Shown here: in pieces, positions 19,548-29,251 of the stretch
Layout of the letters: each line of letters opens with the position of its first letter
How positions within the stretch are numbered: the stretch's first letter is position 1
From: Pelistega europaea
GTDB lineage: Bacteria > Pseudomonadota > Gammaproteobacteria > Burkholderiales > Burkholderiaceae_B
DNA: 64,000 nucleotides
Direction: 5' to 3'
Assembly (NCBI RefSeq): GCF_013133775.1
Contig: NZ_JABGBO010000001.1
Location: forward strand, 248,001-312,000
The notes under the pieces: model-generated
What the model saw: the letters and a program-made list of their open reading frames with translations, nothing else
Database searches by the model: none
What the model was told of the DNA's origin: nothing
Position numbers and translations under genes: made by a program

Positions 19548-19610
19548 AGTCAGTAGAAAATTATCAAAAAATTAGTTGTGGGTGAAAATAAAGAAGAGCT
19601 GAATAATACC

Positions 19611-19665
19611 ATAAGAAATTATTTCTATTAAAATTATTTTGTATAAATAAATTTCTATTTCTTAT
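19611..19665 (-). promoter_or_regulatory. AT-rich palindromic region upstream of marR operon
   Basis: Within the 282-base gap between marR and rimO there is a dense AT-rich block with nested palindromes: ATAAGAAAT at 19611-19619 pairs with ATTTCTTAT at 19657-19665, and AGAAAT-T-ATTTCT at 19613-19625 is itself a perfect inverted repeat. The block lies 63 bases upstream of the MarR start, where the promoter and an autoregulatory operator would be expected. Assignment to MarR is inference. Confidence 0.4.
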
Positions 19666-19776
19666 AAATGGCAAATAAGCAATCAGGTGTTGGTTATTTA
19701 AAAATGGAGTATTTTAGGGAGAGGGCAACGGCTTATGGTATCCAATATTTCAGTAAAATACGGGGGTTAGAGCAGA

Positions 19777-19806
19777 GGAGCATTTTCCAAAAGTAGAAAA
19801 TGCTCC
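19777..19806 (-). terminator. Hairpin downstream of rimO
   Basis: GGAGCATTTTC (19777-19787) and GAAAATGCTCC (19796-19806) form a perfect 11-bp stem with an 8-base loop, 23 bases beyond the rimO stop. Only weak T-richness follows on either strand, so it is a terminator or 3'-end stability hairpin. Confidence 0.5.
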
Positions 19807-19829
19807 TTTGGATAGAGCAGAAAAAGTAG

Positions 19830-21161
19830 TTAGGATTGGATACGAATAATATCAGCGTATAAATCGTATTCATCAGCATCTGTGACAAGTGCACGGACCA
19901 TATCACCTACTTTGACAGGAGTTTCCTTGTCTAGATAGACTAAGCCATCAATTTCTGGTGCGTCGGCACTAGAGCGTCCGATAGGAAAGCCTTCCTCGTC
20001 AATTTCATCAACAAGAACAGAAATTTCTTTACCAATTTTACCTTGTAAGCGTGCCGCAGAAATTGCTTGTTGATGTGCCATAAAGCGTTCCCAACGATCT
20101 TGTTTAATCTTTTCAGGAACTTGGTCAGGTAAATCATTGGCTGAAGCACCGTCAACATCAGAGTATTTAAAACAGCCCACGCGGTCAAGTTGTGCTTCAC
20201 TTAACCAGTCTAACAGGTATTGAAAGTCTTCTTCTGTTTCGCCAGGGAAGCCAACAATAAAAGTGGATCGAATGGTTAAATCAGGGCAAATTTCACGCCA
20301 TTTCTTAATACGTGCCAGAGTTTTATCCTCAAAAGCAGGACGTTTCATGAGTTTAAGGATTTTGGGGCTTGCGTGTTGGAATGGAATGTCTAAATATGGG
20401 AGCACCTTGCCTTCTGCCATGAGAGGAATGATGTCATCAACATTAGGATAAGGATAAACATAATGTAAACGCACCCAAACGCCCAGTGTGCTTAAGGCCT
20501 CTGCTAGTGAAATCATCTGTGTTTTTAGTGGCCGACCGCCCCAGAAACCACTACGATATTTGATGTCTACACCATATGCACTGGTGTCCTGAGAAATAAC
20601 AAGAAGTTCCTTGACTCCTGCTTTCACAAGACGCTGGGCCTCGTCCATTACCTCACCAATAGGGCGACTCACTAGAACCCCTCGCATAGAGGGGATAATA
20701 CAGAAACTACAATGGTGATTACAGCCTTCAGAAATCTTGAGATAGGCGTAATGACGAGGGGTTAGCTTAATTCCTTGAGGAGGAACTAAGTCCACAAAAG
20801 GATCATGATCTACTTTGGGAGGAACAACTTCATGTACAGCACGTACCACTTCTTCATATTGCTGTGGCCCACTGACAGATAAAACGCTAGGGTGAACCTG
20901 GCGAATGACACTCTCATCAACACCCATACAGCCTGTGACAATAACTTTCCCATTTTCGGAAATTGCCTCACCAATGGCATCAAGCGATTCTGCTTTGGCA
21001 CTATCAATAAAACCACAGGTATTGACGACTACTACATCAGCTCCCTCATAGGAAGAGGAGATTTGATAACCCTCAGTGCGTAACTGTGTCAAAATGCGTT
21101 CAGAATCCACTAATGCCTTGGGACAGCCAAGGCTTACAAAACCAACTTTAGGTGTTGTCAT
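19830..21161 (-). CDS. rimO: Ribosomal protein S12 methylthiotransferase
   Basis: Radical-SAM enzyme that adds a methylthio group to an aspartate of ribosomal protein S12. I choose the ATG at 21161 (443 residues), preceded by AAAGG; an in-frame start ten codons earlier lacks support. The N-terminal MTTase domain has [18 protein letters not shown] and VTGCMG cysteines for the second iron-sulfur cluster; the radical-SAM motif is [15 protein letters not shown]; a TRAM domain closes the protein. The motif arrangement and [12 protein letters not shown] favour RimO over MiaB. It diverges from rsmB. Confidence 0.96.
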   Translation of the reverse strand: MTTPKVGFVSLGCPKALVDSERILTQLRTEGYQISSSYEGADVVVVNTCGFIDSAKAESLDAIGEAISENGKVIVTGCMGVDESVIRQVHPSVLSVSGPQQYEEVVRAVHEVVPPKVDHDPFVDLVPPQGIKLTPRHYAYLKISEGCNHHCSFCIIPSMRGVLVSRPIGEVMDEAQRLVKAGVKELLVISQDTSAYGVDIKYRSGFWGGRPLKTQMISLAEALSTLGVWVRLHYVYPYPNVDDIIPLMAEGKVLPYLDIPFQHASPKILKLMKRPAFEDKTLARIKKWREICPDLTIRSTFIVGFPGETEEDFQYLLDWLSEAQLDRVGCFKYSDVDGASANDLPDQVPEKIKQDRWERFMAHQQAISAARLQGKIGKEISVLVDEIDEEGFPIGRSSADAPEIDGLVYLDKETPVKVGDMVRALVTDADEYDLYADIIRIQS

Positions 21162-21214
21162 AAAAAACCTTTTTAGAAATTTCCATTGCACGCTATTTTA
21201 GCAGATGTGTTTTT

Positions 21215-22693
21215 ATGAGTGACAAGGACAAGAATGTAGATGCTCTTTCTATAAGTTTGGTTAAATTTGGTAAACTAGAACCATTCTTGCGATTGGAAAC
21301 TTATATGAGTACAGTAAAGCCGCTCAAACCGACTACACCTAAATCAGAGATGCCAAAACTATCAACGGTTCTTTTTGATGCAGCCCAGGCTGTTCGTCAA
21401 GTGTTGGCTGGGCAGTCTCTGACCGAGGTTTTGGATGCAATCTCTCGTGAGCGTAAAGCAGCTGTGCAGGCGATTAGTTTTTATAGCATGCGATATTTAG
21501 GAACTGCTCAGGCATTAAGTCAATTATTACTAAGCAAAAAGGTTCCTAACCCCTTGGTGCAAGCCTTGTTATTAGTGGGACTGTGTTTGTTGACTGTCAA
21601 AAAGCGTGATGAGATGGCTTGTGCCATAGAGAATCCAGCAGAGGAAGAGTTATCTCAGCAGCATATTCCGCGTTACCAAGATTTTACAGTAGTAGATGAG
21701 ACGCTCAAAGCAGCACAGATGCATAAAAAATCTGCACCTTTTAAGGGGCTTTTAAATGCTTGTTTACGTCGTTATCTCCGTGAGCAAGACAGTCTGTGGG
21801 AAAAGGTGCAGCAACAAGAAGAAGCACGGTTTAACTACCCCCAGTGGTGGATTGACCTGATTCGGCGAGCGTATCCGCAGCAATGGCAGGAAGTGTTAAA
21901 TGCTGCGAATACCCCTGGGCCATTGACATTACGCGTGAATCGTCGCCGAGTAACAAGGGATGATTTCGCAGCAGAATTGACGCAAGCAGGATTGTCTCAT
22001 CTCCTTTATGGGGAAGATGCTATTATTCTCAAAAAAGCGGTGCCTGTACAGCAAATCCCCGGTTTTGATGCCGGTTTGTGTGCTGTACAGGATGCGGGAG
22101 CACAGTTGGCTGCCAGTATATTACCTCTAGCCAATGGGTTGCATGTGTTGGATGCATGTGCGGCTCCTGGGGGCAAGACTGCTCATGTACTAGAGAGGGC
22201 AGATGTGGAGATGACAGCACTTGATATTGATGCAAAACGTCTAGCACGAGTGCAAGAAAACCTACAAAACTTGGGGCTGTATAGTGATAAAGTCCACTTA
22301 TATACCGCTGATGCTTCTCAATCTACTTGGTGGGATGGACGGCTCTTTGATATTATTATGGCAGATGTACCTTGTACTGCGTCGGGGATTGTGCGACGCC
22401 ATCCGGATATTAAGTGGCTACGTAAGCAGTCAGATGTATCGAAAACAGCAGCACTGCAGCGTCTTATTGTTAAAAATCTCTGGTCTCTATTAAAACCAGG
22501 AGGGTATTTTCTCTACATCACCTGCTCTGTTTTTCCGCAAGAGGGAGTAGAACAGGCGGCGTTTATTGAGCAATCCTTCTCCGATGCTCAGCGTTTAGCA
22601 GCTCCAGGACAGCTGCTTCCTATTCATCCTCAAGGAGGAGTATCTTTACACGATGGTTTCTTTTATGCACTATTTAAAAAGCAAGAGAAATAG
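21215..22693 (+). CDS. rsmB: 16S rRNA (cytosine-967 C5)-methyltransferase
   Basis: SAM-dependent methyltransferase for cytosine 967 of 16S rRNA. The N-terminal half is a NusB-like RNA-binding domain; the C-terminal half is the catalytic Rossmann domain with DACAAPGGKTAHVLE (SAM loop), ADVPCTASGIVRRHPDIKW and ITCSVFPQEG, which contain the two conserved cysteines. The start is uncertain: the ATG at 21215 gives 492 residues, but the family N terminus fits better from the ATG at 21305 (462 residues), and a possible promoter (TTGGTT/TAAACT) lies between them. It leads the rsmB-DUF4390-ntrY-ntrX-trkA-trkH string. Confidence 0.94.
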   Translation: MSDKDKNVDALSISLVKFGKLEPFLRLETYMSTVKPLKPTTPKSEMPKLSTVLFDAAQAVRQVLAGQSLTEVLDAISRERKAAVQAISFYSMRYLGTAQALSQLLLSKKVPNPLVQALLLVGLCLLTVKKRDEMACAIENPAEEELSQQHIPRYQDFTVVDETLKAAQMHKKSAPFKGLLNACLRRYLREQDSLWEKVQQQEEARFNYPQWWIDLIRRAYPQQWQEVLNAANTPGPLTLRVNRRRVTRDDFAAELTQAGLSHLLYGEDAIILKKAVPVQQIPGFDAGLCAVQDAGAQLAASILPLANGLHVLDACAAPGGKTAHVLERADVEMTALDIDAKRLARVQENLQNLGLYSDKVHLYTADASQSTWWDGRLFDIIMADVPCTASGIVRRHPDIKWLRKQSDVSKTAALQRLIVKNLWSLLKPGGYFLYITCSVFPQEGVEQAAFIEQSFSDAQRLAAPGQLLPIHPQGGVSLHDGFFYALFKKQEK

Positions 22694-22694
22694 C

Positions 22695-23273
22695 ATGGTG
22701 ATGCACTACTTTGGTAGGATGATTATCGGCTTATTGCTGATAGTAGGAAGCCAAGCCGTGGCACAAACTGTCTCACAAGCTACATTTAAAGAAGTGAAAA
22801 TTAGCGAGGTGAATAAGCAAAAGTTAAATGTAGCAGTAGATATTGACTTGTCGTTAAGCCAAGAGCTGCAAGCAGCATTGGACAAGGGAATGCCACTGTT
22901 TTTTACACTAGATATGAAGTTGTATAAACCTCATCAATTTTGGTGGGATAGTTTGGTATATGAAGAATCTCGTACAATTGGTATTCGTTACAATATGCTT
23001 TTAAGAGAGTGGAGAGTCTCTCAGAATAATACTGAATTTAGGGAGTTTTCTTTGGATGATGCGATTCGACGTATCACCCGTTTGAGTAACTGGTCGATTA
23101 CCTTAACATCACCACTTGAACCCAATACCGTTTATGAGGGTAAAATTCGCCTGCGATTAGATACATCCTTGTTGGCACGACCTTTTCAAATTACGGCATT
23201 GAATAATAGTAGCGCTTGGTCATTTTCATCATCATGGCAAAATTTCATTTTTTCGAGTCAAAGGCCCAATTAG
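22695..23273 (+). CDS. DUF4390 domain-containing protein, exported
   Basis: A 192-residue protein with a signal peptide (about residues 9-24, MIIGLLLIVGSQAVA) whose mature part matches the DUF4390 family: the VDIDLSLSQELQAALDKGMPLFF segment, PHQFWWDS, then IRYNMLLREWRV and a C-terminal WQNFIF tail. Its function is unknown in general. It is regularly found directly before ntrY in betaproteobacteria, so a link to NtrY signalling is plausible. I chose the ATG one base after the rsmB stop. Its 3' end overlaps the likely ntrY start by 40 bases. Confidence 0.85.
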   Translation: MVMHYFGRMIIGLLLIVGSQAVAQTVSQATFKEVKISEVNKQKLNVAVDIDLSLSQELQAALDKGMPLFFTLDMKLYKPHQFWWDSLVYEESRTIGIRYNMLLREWRVSQNNTEFREFSLDDAIRRITRLSNWSITLTSPLEPNTVYEGKIRLRLDTSLLARPFQITALNNSSAWSFSSSWQNFIFSSQRPN

Positions 23274-25546
23274 TCTTAAAGTGGATTCTGCGTATAAGTC
23301 TTTTTGTGGCGGTTATTGCGGTATTTTTCTTGTTGGCATTGTTAATTGGTTCGGCAGGAAATACTTCGCGTTTTGCAGAGCAGTTTGATATTTTGCTCTT
23401 GCTTAATGGGGTGCTTGCACTTGCCCTTTTTATTTGGGTTTTTTCACTTGTTGTGGGGTTAGTCAAACAAGTGAGACGCAAAAAATTTGGGGCTAAGCTG
23501 ACATCTAGATTCGCGTTTTTCTTTGCTATGATTGCCATTGTTCCAGGGGTGATTATTTATCTATTATCTGTGCAGTTTATGTCTCGCTCTGTGGAGTCTT
23601 GGTTTAATGTAAAGGTGGACAGTGCACTGGAATCTGGGTTGACGCTAGGGCAAGCCTCTTTAGACTCCATGCTGGATGATTTGGTTGCCTCTTCCCGTCG
23701 TGTGGCATTTAGTTTAGGCAATGTAACTGATTCAGATATGCCAGCTGCTTTGGCTAGGTTGAGAGATGATAATCAAAACACAGATATGTTGGTGTTTTCC
23801 TCTAATGGATCCAAAGTGATTGCGTTTGCTTCGTCTACATTTGGTTCACTATTACCCCAAATTCCCTCTGCCAACCTACTTGGTCAACTACGTTTATCTC
23901 GTCAATATGCTAGTGCAGAAGAAGTTTTTGTACCAGGAGGTGATAAAGACCGACCTAAATACCAATTAAGAGTGATTGTGCCACTGTTTTCTACTTTGAA
24001 TCGTTTGGATACGAGTTTAAGTGGTAATTCAGAGCCTCATTGGCTACAGCTGACTCGCATGGTGCCAGAGAGCTTTTCTAACAACTTAAATGAAATTCAA
24101 CTAGGTTATCGCAACTACGAAGAGTTGGCTTTATCGCGTGGTGGGTTGAGGCAGTTGTTCTCTATTACGTTGACTATGGCATTGTTATTGACGGTATTTG
24201 TTTCTCTAGGGATTGCATTGTGGCTAGCAAAACGTTTAGTTGAACCGTTATTAACCCTTGCTGAAGGGACGCAAGCAGTAGCAGCAGGCGATTATTGTCA
24301 AATTCCCGAACCAAAGCAAAGTGATGAAGTGGGACAATTAAGTCGTTCATTTAATATGATGACCAGTCAGCTGGAAGAAGCACGTAGGCAAGTGCAAAAC
24401 AATAGGATTAAACTGGAACGCTCTAACCTATATCTGGAGAGTATTCTTGCCAGTTTAACTACAGGGGTAATGGTGCTTGACCAGTTATTTTATGTACAAA
24501 GGGTGAATAAGGGTGCTCAAGCTATTTTGCATAAATCACTAGCGGACTTTATTGGACAACCTTTGGATACATTACCTCATTTGCAAGAGTTTGCTCAAGT
24601 TATTCGTCGTGCTTTTGCATCTCATGCCGCGGTAGGTTCATCAAGGCTGTATTGGCAAGAGCAGATTGAATTGCGATTAGATGAAGATGATGGGCAGGCA
24701 CGGGATTTAACCTTGTTACTGCGTGGGACACATTTAACGAGTGAGGATAATAAACATCATTACTTGTTGGTTTTTGATGATATTTCCGATATTATTTCGG
24801 CCAACCGTGCTGTCGCTTGGGGTGAAGTAGCCAGACGGTTAGCTCATGAGATTAAGAACCCACTTACCCCTATTCAATTATCAGCTGAGCGCATTCAGAT
24901 GAAATTATCGCCTAAACTAGACGAGCAAGATGCACAGTTCTTGGAACGCTTGACCAATACTATTGTCAATCAAGTGTTTTCACTAAAAACCATGGTGGAT
25001 GATTTCCGTGAATATGCACGTACACCACCAGCTCAATTTCAAGCTGTGAATGTCAATGAGTTAATTATGGATTTGGCCTTGTTATATGGTTGGACACCAG
25101 AGGGGAATCATGAAGAGCTCTTGTATCGACAGTTGAGATTAGAGCTGGATGACAATTTACCTCTAGTCGAAGCTGATGCGACACAGTTGCGACAAGTTTT
25201 GAATAATCTTCTCTCTAATGCTCGTGATGCGATGGAGGGGATGGAGCTGACAGGAGATGAGCCTGGGGTGACAATTCAAACACAATGCACTCATATTGAG
25301 GGTGGTTTGACAGATGATAATTGTGCTGTTCGTATTACCATTCGTGATAGAGGACCTGGATTCCCTAGTAATATTTTACAAAAGGCGTTTGAGCCTTATG
25401 TGACGACCAAGCCTCATGGTACTGGTTTGGGGTTGGCGATTGTACGTAAGATAGTTGAGGAGCATCATGGTAAAATTGAGATTGCTAATACTCCAGAGGG
25501 AGGAGCGAAGATTTCGATTCTGTTATCGCGAATAGTCAAAACCTAA
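23234..25546 (+). CDS. ntrY: Nitrogen-regulation type sensor histidine kinase NtrY
   Basis: Membrane sensor kinase of 770 residues from the ATG at 23234 (a TTG six codons earlier is possible). Three membrane segments lie in the first ~115 residues, followed by a periplasmic region of about 185 residues and another membrane segment near residue 310. Then come a HAMP domain (AKRLVEPLLTLAEGTQAVAAGDY), a PAS-like domain, the phosphorylation site AHEIKNPLTPIQLSAERI with His538, and a HATPase domain (NNLLSNARDAM, DRGPGF, GTGLGLAIV). It pairs with the NtrX response regulator downstream. NtrY/NtrX systems in related bacteria respond to nitrogen or redox state; the signal here is unknown. Confidence 0.93.
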   Translation: MAKFHFFESKAQLVLKWILRISLFVAVIAVFFLLALLIGSAGNTSRFAEQFDILLLLNGVLALALFIWVFSLVVGLVKQVRRKKFGAKLTSRFAFFFAMIAIVPGVIIYLLSVQFMSRSVESWFNVKVDSALESGLTLGQASLDSMLDDLVASSRRVAFSLGNVTDSDMPAALARLRDDNQNTDMLVFSSNGSKVIAFASSTFGSLLPQIPSANLLGQLRLSRQYASAEEVFVPGGDKDRPKYQLRVIVPLFSTLNRLDTSLSGNSEPHWLQLTRMVPESFSNNLNEIQLGYRNYEELALSRGGLRQLFSITLTMALLLTVFVSLGIALWLAKRLVEPLLTLAEGTQAVAAGDYCQIPEPKQSDEVGQLSRSFNMMTSQLEEARRQVQNNRIKLERSNLYLESILASLTTGVMVLDQLFYVQRVNKGAQAILHKSLADFIGQPLDTLPHLQEFAQVIRRAFASHAAVGSSRLYWQEQIELRLDEDDGQARDLTLLLRGTHLTSEDNKHHYLLVFDDISDIISANRAVAWGEVARRLAHEIKNPLTPIQLSAERIQMKLSPKLDEQDAQFLERLTNTIVNQVFSLKTMVDDFREYARTPPAQFQAVNVNELIMDLALLYGWTPEGNHEELLYRQLRLELDDNLPLVEADATQLRQVLNNLLSNARDAMEGMELTGDEPGVTIQTQCTHIEGGLTDDNCAVRITIRDRGPGFPSNILQKAFEPYVTTKPHGTGLGLAIVRKIVEEHHGKIEIANTPEGGAKISILLSRIVKT

Positions 25547-25554
25547 GGTGCTTT

Positions 25555-25563
25555 TGTTATAAT
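25555..25563 (+). promoter_or_regulatory. Extended -10 promoter element before ntrX
   Basis: TGTTATAAT, a perfect TATAAT with the extended TGn motif, lies in the 114-base gap between ntrY and ntrX, just after the ntrY stop. There is no good -35 box at 17 bases, which is tolerated by extended -10 promoters. It suggests ntrX and possibly trkA/trkH can be expressed apart from ntrY. Confidence 0.45.
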
Positions 25564-25660
25564 CAAGTAGACAAAAAACAACAGAACTTAAAGTTGCTTT
25601 TTTGAAAACATAAAAATTTTATTTTTACGATGTGTTTCACTCTGAATAGGCGGGTAATTT

Positions 25661-26383
25661 ATGGCCAGAATTCTGGTAGTAGATGATGAGATTGGTATTC
25701 GTGAGCTTTTACAAGAAATTTTGTATGAGCAAGGTCACAGCGTTGAGTTAGCTGAAAACGTTGCTCAAGCGCGTGCTGCGCGTTTGGCTAGTCGTCCAGA
25801 TTTAGTTTTGCTTGATATTTGGATGCCGGATGCTGATGGAGTAAGTCTACTCAAAGAGTGGAGTTCTCAAGGTTTATTAGATATGCCTGTCGTAATGATG
25901 AGTGGTCATGCCACATTAGATACGGCAGTAGAGGCAACGCGTATTGGTGCTGCAGATTTTCTTGAGAAACCGATTACACTAAATAAGCTATTGACTACTG
26001 TGCAACAGGTTTTGCAAAGACCTGCAACACGTGTAGCACAACCAGCAGCAGCTTCTTCTGCTTATGCCACTCCCTCAGCAGCAGCCACAGCTCCAGTAGC
26101 GTCTCGCCCTGTAGCGGCAGTGCCTCCAGCAGCCCCTACGACATCAGCTGCCAATGTGCTAGAGAGTAATAGCAGTCGGCAAGGGTACCTAGGTAGTGTT
26201 TCCCTAGATCAGCCATTACGAGATGCTCGAGATGAGTTTGAAAGAGTTTATTTTGAGTATCATCTGATGCGAGAGAATCATAGCATGACACGTGTTTCTG
26301 AGAAAACAGGGCTTGAGCGTACGCATCTGTATCGTAAACTTCGCCAGTTAGGTATTGATTCTTCTCGTAAGCGTGGCGCTTAA
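25661..26383 (+). CDS. ntrX: NtrX-like response regulator lacking the AAA+ domain
   Basis: A 240-residue two-domain regulator. The receiver domain (residues 1-120) has the acidic pair DDE, phosphoacceptor Asp52 in LLDIWMPDADG, and the FLEKPI lysine. Residues ~122-165 form an alanine/proline-rich linker. The last ~60 residues are a Fis-type helix-turn-helix (SEKTGLERTHLYRKLRQLGI) that closely resembles the NtrX C terminus. A full NtrX is about 450 residues with a sigma-54-interacting AAA+ domain between these parts; none is present, so it probably acts without sigma-54 activation. It follows ntrY and precedes trkA by 8 bases, so ntrX-trkA are co-transcribed. Confidence 0.88.
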   Translation: MARILVVDDEIGIRELLQEILYEQGHSVELAENVAQARAARLASRPDLVLLDIWMPDADGVSLLKEWSSQGLLDMPVVMMSGHATLDTAVEATRIGAADFLEKPITLNKLLTTVQQVLQRPATRVAQPAAASSAYATPSAAATAPVASRPVAAVPPAAPTTSAANVLESNSSRQGYLGSVSLDQPLRDARDEFERVYFEYHLMRENHSMTRVSEKTGLERTHLYRKLRQLGIDSSRKRGA

Positions 26384-26391
26384 TTGCTATT

Positions 26392-27768
26392 ATGAAAATC
26401 TTGCTAATCGGAGCAGGGCGTGTTGGCTCTAGCGTGGCGGAGAACTTGGTCTCCGAGAAAAACGACATCACTATTGTTGATACCAATAAAATTGTATTGG
26501 GTTATTTGCAAGAGCGTTTTGATTTGCAGACCATTTGCGGTGATGGTTCATCGCCAGATGTATTAGCCCAGGCAGGAGCTGAAGACTGCGATTTAATTGT
26601 TGCCTGTGCAGCTACCGATGCCACAAACTTAGTCGTATGTAAACTTGCTAAAGATATGTTTAATGTCCCTCGACGTATTGCACGTATTCGAGGGCATTAT
26701 TATGCACAACATCCTGACATTTTACAGGAGCAGTTTGGTGTTGATTCTATCATTAGCCCCGAAAGTAGTGTGACTCAGTATTTGCAGGGTTTGATTGAAT
26801 TTCCTGATGCCTTGCAAGTCGTTAATTTTGCTGATGGTAAGATTAGTATTGCCATTATTAAAATCAGTAAACGTAGTACGTTGTTGGACTATCAAATCGA
26901 CGAGAATCACCTTAATCTGCCTCATGGTCGCGGACGTATTTTAGAGTTGGTACGTGATGGTGAGTCTCTACCACTAGATAGATTGTTTAACCTTAAAGTT
27001 GGTGACGAGCTGGTATTGGCGATGGATACTACTGAAGCAATGAAAGCCATTGCTAGTCTGAATCGTGCCAATAAACGAGCCCGTTCAGTGATGATTGCAG
27101 GTGGTGGTAATATTGGTGCTCGTCTGGCACTAGCATTATCTAATGCAGGCTATAACGTACGTATCATTGAGCAAGATAGGGAGCGTTGTAAACAGTTAGC
27201 TTCTTTGCTGCCTGAAGATGTGTTGGTGCTTCATGGAAATGGTACTGATGAGTCACTTTTACTTAGTGAAAATGTGGATGAGATGGATACCTGGGTTGCT
27301 GTAACCAATGATGACGAGGACAATATTATGTCTTCGCTATTGGCGAAGCGTCTGGGGGCCCATAAAGTGATTGCATTGATTGCCCGTCGTGCATATGGCG
27401 AGTTGATGCAAGGTAGTATGATTGATGTGGCTGTCTCACCATCTCAAGCGACAATTGGTGCGTTATTGCATGAAGTACGCCAAGGCTCTATTGTGCGAGG
27501 TCACCGTCTACGTCGTGGTGATGCTGAAGTAATTGAGTTTGAGGTAGTAGGAGATGAGAAAAGCTCTAACGTGGTTGGGCGCTCTGTAGAGGATATCCGG
27601 TTACCTTCTTCTGCTCAAATCGCTGCGATTTTGCGTGGCGATCAGATTGTGATCCCACAAAATGATACTGTGATAGAAAAAGGCGATCATGTGATTGTTT
27701 ATGCTGGTAATCGTAATGTGATGAAGCGTATTGAGAAGTTGTTCCAAGTTTCATTGCTGTTCTTCTAA
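26392..27768 (+). CDS. trkA: Trk system potassium transporter, NAD-binding subunit TrkA
   Basis: Cytoplasmic regulatory ring protein of the Trk K+ uptake system, 458 residues. Two RCK units are visible, each with an N-terminal Rossmann half (MKILLIGAGRVGSSVAENL and SVMIAGGGNIGARLALALS) and a C-terminal TrkA-C half, as in E. coli TrkA. It binds NAD(H) or ATP and gates TrkH. It lies 8 bases after ntrX and 11 before trkH; the order ntrX-trkA-trkH is common in proteobacteria. Confidence 0.97.
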   Translation: MKILLIGAGRVGSSVAENLVSEKNDITIVDTNKIVLGYLQERFDLQTICGDGSSPDVLAQAGAEDCDLIVACAATDATNLVVCKLAKDMFNVPRRIARIRGHYYAQHPDILQEQFGVDSIISPESSVTQYLQGLIEFPDALQVVNFADGKISIAIIKISKRSTLLDYQIDENHLNLPHGRGRILELVRDGESLPLDRLFNLKVGDELVLAMDTTEAMKAIASLNRANKRARSVMIAGGGNIGARLALALSNAGYNVRIIEQDRERCKQLASLLPEDVLVLHGNGTDESLLLSENVDEMDTWVAVTNDDEDNIMSSLLAKRLGAHKVIALIARRAYGELMQGSMIDVAVSPSQATIGALLHEVRQGSIVRGHRLRRGDAEVIEFEVVGDEKSSNVVGRSVEDIRLPSSAQIAAILRGDQIVIPQNDTVIEKGDHVIVYAGNRNVMKRIEKLFQVSLLFF

Positions 27769-27779
27769 AGGATGGACCG

Positions 27780-29249
27780 GTGAAGCGCTTTTTATACATT
27801 GCTCATGCTTTAGGACTGGTAACCATGTTCTGGTCCATTATCTTGCTGTTACCATACAGCTTCTCCATTTATTATCAAGATGGCTGGGATAAGAACTTCC
27901 TTTATGCAATTGTAATTACCGCCATGGTAGGACTCGCATTGTTTCTTATCGGCTTGCCCTTCAAACGAGAGTTGCGTCTACGAGATGGATTGTTATTGGT
28001 ATTCTGTGTTTGGCTATTGTTCCCTGCGATAGGGACAATTCCTTTCATGTTGCCTTATCATACAGGCGATTTTTCACTCAGTTTTACTAAAGCCTATTAT
28101 GAAGTAATGTCAGGACTAACTACCACAGGGTCTACTGTTATTGCTGATGTGACTCATTTGCCACGTTCTATTAATGCATGGCGACACTCGCTTATCTGGT
28201 TTGGTGGCATGGGTATTTTGGTGCTGGCAGTAGCCATCCTACCACTCTTAGGTGTGGGAGGGCACCAAGTGGTGCGTGGAGAGGCTGCTGGTCCTATGAA
28301 AGAGGAAAAACTTACACCTCGTATAGCTGGTACTGCTAAGGCACTCTACAGCATTTATATTGGTACAAGTTTATTATGTGTGCTTTGCTATCGTTGGGCA
28401 GGGTTGGAGTGGTTTGATGCATGGTGTCATGCAGGCTCAACAATGGGATTAGGGGGCTTCTCAACCTATACTAATGGGTATGCTGATATTAATAACCCCA
28501 TAGTAGAGTTAGTAGCATGTATTTTTATGCTGTTTTCAGGAATCAACTTTGCTACTCACTTTACCGCCTTACGCCTGCGCAGCCTCAAGGCTTACATTTA
28601 TTGTCCCGAGGCACTCCCTTTTCTGACCATCGTGTTAAGTAGTGCTTTGCTCATCAGTGTATATTTATTCTTGTCTGGTTATTATACAAGTTTAGAAAGT
28701 GCTTTTCGTTACGGATTTTTTAATACGATTTCTATAGCGACCACGACAGGGTTTGCTAATACTGACTATTCTTTGTGGCCTATTGCCATCCCTATTTGGA
28801 TGTTAATGCTGGCTAACTTTGTGAGTTCGGCAGGCTCGACTGGTGGTGGTGTCAAGCTAATCCGTATGATTATTCTGTTTAAGCAAATAGGCATTGAATT
28901 GCGTAAATTAATCCATCCTCATGGGGTGTTCCCATTAAGAGTGAAAAAGCGCACAATTAATCGCTCCGTTATCTCAGCTATTCTATTGTTCTTAATTATC
29001 TATGCAGGGGCGGTGATGTTGTTTACTATTTTACTGCTTATTAGTGGTGTTGATTACGACACGGCGATTTCCGCCATTGTGGCAAGCGTCAGCAATCTCG
29101 GTCCTGGGCTAGGAGCTGTGGGGCCAATGGGGAATTATGGTGTATTGAATGACTTCGCTATTTGGGTCTGCACCGTTGCTATGTTGGTTGGGCGTCTCGA
29201 GTTGTTCACCGTGATGATTATTTTTGCTCCTGTATACTGGCGTAAGTAG
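27780..29249 (+). CDS. trkH: Trk system potassium transporter, membrane subunit TrkH
   Basis: Inner-membrane K+ channel-like transporter, 489 residues with about ten membrane segments organised as four M1-P-M2 repeats. Selectivity-loop glycines are visible: MSGLTTTGSTVI, GSTMGLGGFSTY, ISIATTTGFANTDY and ASVSNLGPGLGAVG. The start is GTG, close behind the trkA stop; no alternative ATG fits. It ends two bases from the stop of the convergent trmL. Confidence 0.97.
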   Translation: MKRFLYIAHALGLVTMFWSIILLLPYSFSIYYQDGWDKNFLYAIVITAMVGLALFLIGLPFKRELRLRDGLLLVFCVWLLFPAIGTIPFMLPYHTGDFSLSFTKAYYEVMSGLTTTGSTVIADVTHLPRSINAWRHSLIWFGGMGILVLAVAILPLLGVGGHQVVRGEAAGPMKEEKLTPRIAGTAKALYSIYIGTSLLCVLCYRWAGLEWFDAWCHAGSTMGLGGFSTYTNGYADINNPIVELVACIFMLFSGINFATHFTALRLRSLKAYIYCPEALPFLTIVLSSALLISVYLFLSGYYTSLESAFRYGFFNTISIATTTGFANTDYSLWPIAIPIWMLMLANFVSSAGSTGGGVKLIRMIILFKQIGIELRKLIHPHGVFPLRVKKRTINRSVISAILLFLIIYAGAVMLFTILLLISGVDYDTAISAIVASVSNLGPGLGAVGPMGNYGVLNDFAIWVCTVAMLVGRLELFTVMIIFAPVYWRK

Positions 29250-29251
29250 TC

